Positions 61,236 to 64,000 of a DNA stretch of 64,000 nt are shown one piece after another. Both the position numbers and the translations under genes were made by a program. Origin of the DNA: Pseudomonadota bacterium. Lineage in GTDB: Bacteria; Pseudomonadota; Alphaproteobacteria; Rhodospirillales; Magnetospirillaceae. Below the pieces are notes generated by a model. It searched no databases and was not told the DNA's origin. It saw nothing but the letters and a program-made list of their open reading frames with translations. Position 1 is the stretch's first letter; each line of letters begins with the position of its first letter. The stretch covers positions 1-64,000 of the forward strand of contig JAJZVW010000008.1 in NCBI GenBank assembly GCA_021847015.1. The letters are read 5' to 3'.

Positions 61236-61586
61236 ATGGCATCGCGCGCCTGCCTTCGCCGTCTTATTGCGGCCGCCGTGGCGGTGGTTCCCTTGGTTGC
61301 GGCCAAGCCCGCTTCGGCGCTCGAATACCATTTGGTCCGCTGGAAGAAGACCGGCAAATGCGAGGTGATCACCACCTTGCCGATCTTCGGCAACCACTGG
61401 GACGAGATCGCCGTCTACGACACCAAGCGCGACGCCGACTGGGCCTTGCGGGAGAAGCAGCGCACGCGCGTCTGCCCGCCTCCGGACCCACCCAAGCCGG
61501 TGGTCGTCAAGCGCAAGCCAAGGAAACCGGATACCGACCAGCAGGAAGAAGACGATTTCAATTTCAATCCGGCCGGCGTGTGGTGA
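61236..61586 (+). CDS. Secreted protein of unknown function
   Basis: This 116-residue protein has a clear signal peptide (LRRLIAAAVAVVPLVAAKPASA, cleavage after about residue 28). The mature part starts LEYHLVRWKKTGKCEVITTL and contains two cysteines (GKCEV and RVCPPP) that could form a disulfide. The C-terminus is Pro/Lys-rich, then acidic. GGAGG lies five bases before the ATG at 61236; an upstream ATG at 61224 is less likely. I do not recognise a family. Confidence 0.7.
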   Translation: MASRACLRRLIAAAVAVVPLVAAKPASALEYHLVRWKKTGKCEVITTLPIFGNHWDEIAVYDTKRDADWALREKQRTRVCPPPDPPKPVVVKRKPRKPDTDQQEEDDFNFNPAGVW

Positions 61587-61599
61587 GATCGGCTCGGAG

Positions 61600-62001
61600 C
61601 TAGTCCTGGTGCTTGCGGGGGTCGGGATGGCATCCGCGTTCCCCGCCGCCGCCGTCGTCGCAAGGCGCCAGCAATTCGGCGATCTCGGCCATTTCCGGGG
61701 CCAGGATTACCGCCGCCTTAGCCTGCATCTCGCGGTAGGTCGCCACCACCTGGCGGCCGAGATCCGTCAGGCGCGCGCCACCGCCGCCCGAGCCGCCGAA
61801 CGAGGCATCCACCAGCGGGCTGCGGAAGGCGCGGTTGGTCTCGTCCACCAGCAGCCATGCGCGGCGATACGACATCTCCAGGGACCGGGCGGCACCGGAA
61901 ATCGAGCCGTGCCGCTCGATCGCCTCCAGCAGATCGGCCTTGCCGGGGCCGAAGGCGGCCGGCGCGCAAAGTTGCAGGCGCAGCTTGATGGGGGCGGCCA
62001 T
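61600..62001 (-). CDS. ModE-type winged-helix regulator, DNA-binding domain only
   Basis: This 133-residue protein carries the N-terminal ModE/LysR-type winged helix: FGPGKADLLEAIERHGSISG, AARSLEMSYRRAWLLVDETN and GGSGGGGARLTDLGRQVVAT. ModE proteins control molybdate transport and molybdenum enzymes; this one lacks the molybdate-binding MOP domains, as do many single-domain members. The end, CDDGGGGERGCHPDPRKHQD, has two cysteines and histidines that might bind metal. It follows the methyltransferase gene with a 2-base gap, so they are cotranscribed. Confidence 0.88.
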   Translation of the reverse strand: MAAPIKLRLQLCAPAAFGPGKADLLEAIERHGSISGAARSLEMSYRRAWLLVDETNRAFRSPLVDASFGGSGGGGARLTDLGRQVVATYREMQAKAAVILAPEMAEIAELLAPCDDGGGGERGCHPDPRKHQD

Positions 62002-62003
62002 GG

Positions 62004-62615
62004 TCACACCCTGAGCAGCCGGCAGAACTGGAATTTTTGGGTCTTGCCGGCGGGGGTGACGTGGTCGGCGGCCAAGTCTTCCACGGGCCGGAAGTGCGGC
62101 GCGAATTCCGCGGCCAGTCCGGCAGCGTCGTAACGGCGGATCGGCAGGTTGCTGCAACGCTCGGGACCATCGAGGGCGAAGGTGCCTATGATCGCCTGGC
62201 CGCCGGCGGTGACCGCGGAGGCCATCGTCGCGGCATAGGCGCGGCGGTCGGATTCATCGACCAGAAAATGGAACACGGCGCGGTCATGCCAAAGGCCGAA
62301 GGCGCGAGGCGGCGACCATGCGGTGACGTCGGCGGCGACCCACGCGACCCTGGCCGCCGCCTCGCCGATGCGGGCGCGGGCCGTGGCGAGGGCCGCCTCG
62401 GCGATGTCCAGGACGGTCAGGTCGCTATAGCCAAGATCGAGGAGATGATCGATCAGCCGCGACGCGCCGCCGCCCACGTCTATGACGGGCGTGCCGGCGC
62501 CGGGCCGGGCGCGCAGGAGGAGGTCGAGCGACGTGTCGGGACGGGTCTGAAACCAGCTTACCTCGTCGTCCCGCTTCGTTGCGTAGACGTTCTGCCAATG
62601 GGCCTGGCGGTCCAT
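62004..62615 (-). CDS. Class I SAM-dependent methyltransferase
   Basis: This 203-residue protein starts DRQAHWQNVYATKRDDEVSW. Motif I is VIDVGGGASRLIDHLLDLGY, motif II LTVLDIAEAAL, and a DLWHD-like FGLWHDRAVFHFLV segment follows. It resembles small-molecule methyltransferases of the Tam/TehB or thiopurine type. The substrate is unknown. Its gene is followed by the ModE-like regulator, two bases away. Confidence 0.88.
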   Translation of the reverse strand: MDRQAHWQNVYATKRDDEVSWFQTRPDTSLDLLLRARPGAGTPVIDVGGGASRLIDHLLDLGYSDLTVLDIAEAALATARARIGEAAARVAWVAADVTAWSPPRAFGLWHDRAVFHFLVDESDRRAYAATMASAVTAGGQAIIGTFALDGPERCSNLPIRRYDAAGLAAEFAPHFRPVEDLAADHVTPAGKTQKFQFCRLLRV

Positions 62616-62654
62616 CCCCTTACCCCTTCCGGTGAGACGCTGGGAGAGACCATT

Positions 62655-62830
62655 CTAGCCTGGATTTCTCACATGGGCACCGATTTGATCGCGTTTTGGG
62701 GAGACGGAGTGCCAAGCCACGGCCCGCGGGCAAGGCTGGCCGCCTTGGCAAGGGCCGTGGCGCCGGCTGCCTGCCGTGTGGCCAAATTCGTCTCCGTCAA
62801 ATCGGCGCCCATGTAAGAAATCCAGGCTAG
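62655..62830. mobile_element. Element with 34-bp terminal inverted repeats
   Basis: The outer 34 bases at each end (62655-62688 and 62797-62830) are inverted copies with two mismatches; the left begins CTAGCCTGGATTTCTCACAT. The interior also contains a complementary pair, GCCACGGCCC and GGGCCGTGGC, so the whole 176 bp can fold into one long arm. Both ends carry CTAG, and the right-hand CTA gives the stop codon of the adjacent leftward GlsB/YeaQ gene. A truncated relative is at 39074-39177. Confidence 0.8.
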
Positions 62831-63081
62831 GCACGCCGGCGCCCCCACGCCAGACGATAGATGAGCAGGATGACGACGGCACCGACGATGGCGCCGACCA
62901 GACCGGCCGACTGGTCCGCCTGATAGAAGCCAAGGGTGTGGCCGATCCAGGTCGCGAGCACCGCTCCGCCCATTCCGAGAAGGATGGTGACGATGAAGCC
63001 CCCGGGGTCGCGCCCGGGCATCAGCAGCTTGGCGGCGATCCCCGCAAAAAAGCCGATGACGATGGCGCCAACGAAGGACAT
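62827..63081 (-). CDS. GlsB/YeaQ/YmgE-family membrane protein
   Basis: This 84-residue protein has three hydrophobic helices. The family pattern is IVIGFFAGIAAKLLMPGRDP, then GGFIVTILLGMGGAVLATWI and GLVGAIVGAVVILLIYRLAW. These are stress-induced small membrane proteins (transglycosylase-associated type); the function is unclear. GGAGGAAGGGG lies before the ATG at 63081. The TAG stop is provided by the terminal CTAG of the mobile element at 62655-62830. Confidence 0.9.
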   Translation of the reverse strand: MSFVGAIVIGFFAGIAAKLLMPGRDPGGFIVTILLGMGGAVLATWIGHTLGFYQADQSAGLVGAIVGAVVILLIYRLAWGRRRA

Positions 63082-63176
63082 GGTCCCCTTCCTCCGACCG
63101 GGTATGGAAGGGATAACGGTGCCGGCCGGGGGACAGTTCCACCGGGCCGGCTCCGGTCATCGCGCGCTTATCCTGC

Positions 63177-63512
63177 TCAACTGCACCCCTTCGGGCGCGG
63201 CAGGCCGGCGATCTTGTTCCCCTGCTTGATCAGGCCATAAGGGAAAAGGCTGTAAATGTACTGCTGGCTGCTGCGGTCGTTGCCATACTTTTCCTTCATG
63301 ATCTTCATGAAGATACGGGGTTCCGCGGACGTGCCGTATTCCTCGTAGTAGGAGCGCGCTTCGCGGACGACGTCCCAATGCTCGGGGGTCATCTGGACCT
63401 TCTCGCGCTCGGCGATGGCGCGGGCGATCTCCTCGTCCCATTCGCGCGTATCTTCCAGCCAGCCGGCCTCACTCACGGCGATAGTGCGATCGCCAACAAC
63501 GATCTCGGGCAT
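63177..63512 (-). CDS. tusE: TusE/DsrC-family sulfur-relay protein (single cysteine)
   Basis: This 111-residue protein belongs to the DsrC/TusE family. It contains TPEHWDVVREARSYYEEYGT, PRIFMKIMKEKYGNDRSS and the C-terminal arm NKIAGLPRPKGCS. The penultimate Cys110 is present. The second conserved cysteine of true DsrC, eleven residues earlier, is Asn99. That makes it TusE-like: a persulfide carrier in tRNA thiolation, not able to form the DsrC trisulfide. AGGAGG lies eight bases before the ATG at 63512. Confidence 0.92.
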   Translation of the reverse strand: MPEIVVGDRTIAVSEAGWLEDTREWDEEIARAIAEREKVQMTPEHWDVVREARSYYEEYGTSAEPRIFMKIMKEKYGNDRSSQQYIYSLFPYGLIKQGNKIAGLPRPKGCS

Positions 63513-63550
63513 GAGCCGTATCCTCCTAATATCGGACTCGAAAACTGGGG

Positions 63551-63582
63551 ATTATTGAGACATGGTTCGCTCCTTAGGTCAA
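63551..63582 (-). promoter_or_regulatory. Possible promoter of tusE
   Basis: On the minus strand TTGACC (63582-63577) is followed by an 18-base gap and TCAATA (63558-63553), or AATAAT two bases further. The segment is AT-rich, unlike its surroundings, and lies upstream of the tusE ATG, so it is a plausible promoter. Confidence 0.45.
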
Positions 63583-63676
63583 TAGGAATTAGAATTTGTC
63601 CAATGAGGGTGACGCGTCGTCCACCCCATGACTCCGGGACCCCGTCGTGCTACCGTTCGGGCAGGAGATAAGGCTT

Positions 63677-63916
63677 ATGGCGGATTCCCCAAACCAGGTC
63701 GGCCCGTCTACGTCGGGTGGCGCGGCGCTTGTGGCGAAGGCCCTTGGCGTCGGCGGCACTGTGCCGGGCGATGGCCAGGTGGCGCCACGGCGGGGGACGG
63801 GGAAGCGCCCGGCCGGCTTGGGACCGCGCGGCGTGCGGGTTCTGCCCGCCGATTTCCCCCTCGATCAGCTCGACCGCTTGGCGCCCCGCGGCACCTACGT
63901 GGATCTTCTGGTTTAG
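63677..63916 (+). CDS. Small protein of unknown function
   Basis: This 79-residue ORF is divergent from tusE. It starts ADSPNQVGPSTSGGAALVAK and ends LDQLDRLAPRGTYVDLLV. The middle is rich in Gly, Pro and Arg, so it may be partly disordered. A GGAG (63663-63666) and an AAGG precede the ATG. No family is recognised; it may be real but could also be chance in GC-rich DNA. Confidence 0.45.
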   Translation: MADSPNQVGPSTSGGAALVAKALGVGGTVPGDGQVAPRRGTGKRPAGLGPRGVRVLPADFPLDQLDRLAPRGTYVDLLV

Positions 63917-64000
63917 GCGGACCGGATCGGCACGGGCTTGTATCGGCGACGGGGCTCGGCCAAACTGCCGTGATGCCGCCCGCTGGACCGACCATCCGCA

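Noticed and set aside
63120..63152. GCCGGCC/GGCCGGC hairpin as the tusE terminator
   Set aside because: The stem is good (63121-63127/63145-63151), but no T run follows on the minus strand.

Overview
The window is GC-rich and densely coded. It looks like the chromosome of a free-living alphaproteobacterium, most likely a Rhodospirillales member of the Magnetospirillum type. The grounds are the S10-spc-alpha order with no rpsD between rpsK and rpoA, the MASAAEQLAANLN start of SecY, a reverse-type DsrA, and several GGDEF/EAL and chemoreceptor genes. The genus is an inference from protein resemblance, not a database match.

Region 1 (1-16226) is the translation super-cluster: tuf, a small membrane ORF on the other strand, then rpsJ-rplC-rplD-rplW-rplB-rpsS-rplV-rpsC-rplP-rpmC-rpsQ-rplN-rplX-rplE-rpsN-rpsH-rplF-rplR-rpsE-rpmD-rplO-secY-adk, a terminator, a strong sigma70-type promoter, and rpsM-rpsK-rpoA-rplQ ending in a terminator. 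Region 2 (16289-31690) is mixed housekeeping. It holds a soluble zinc-binding chemoreceptor, a MarC-type membrane protein overlapping a gene of unknown function, thiC behind a TPP riboswitch, a ribbon-helix-helix protein, a 33-codon membrane ORF with its own terminator, argC, a gamma-carbonic-anhydrase-like protein, a degenerate GGDEF/EAL-like protein overlapping a polytopic membrane protein, a very large AsmA protein, and TrpB2.

Region 3 (31873-about 41076) looks like a decayed island downstream of tRNA-Lys(CTT). It contains a phage-gene fragment, an MFS exporter divergent from a PdxR/MocR regulator, a membrane PAS-GGDEF-EAL protein, PhnA, a hexose-6-phosphate mutarotase, and a short winged-helix/zinc-ribbon protein. 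Several small mobile repeats lie in its gaps. At 41005-41032 there is a diverged copy of the tRNA 3' end followed by a second strong terminator, as expected if the original tRNA downstream sequence was pushed about 9 kb away.

Region 4 (41172-64000) starts with a DsrA gene that has no dsrB beside it. A YajQ protein follows. Then comes a long leftward series: membrane fusion protein, two RND pumps and an outer-membrane channel, mostly with 4-base start/stop overlaps, leading into an AEC transporter, Hsp20 and Lon. Next are an ArgZ/CtlX-like hydrolase overlapping ornithine aminotransferase, a second NodT channel, a ModE-type regulator with a methyltransferase, a GlsB/YeaQ membrane protein and a single-cysteine TusE/DsrC protein.

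The most unusual signal is in the intergenic DNA. (i) A two-hairpin element occurs twice (23720 and 38945); its linker is nearly identical between copies, but its stems differ and keep their pairing. (ii) Two MITE-like elements (38321-38464 and 43925-44122) have terminal inverted repeats and direct flanking duplications. (iii) A 176-bp element with 34-bp inverted ends (62655-62830) has a truncated relative at 39074. No CRISPR array, rRNA operon or integrase gene was seen.
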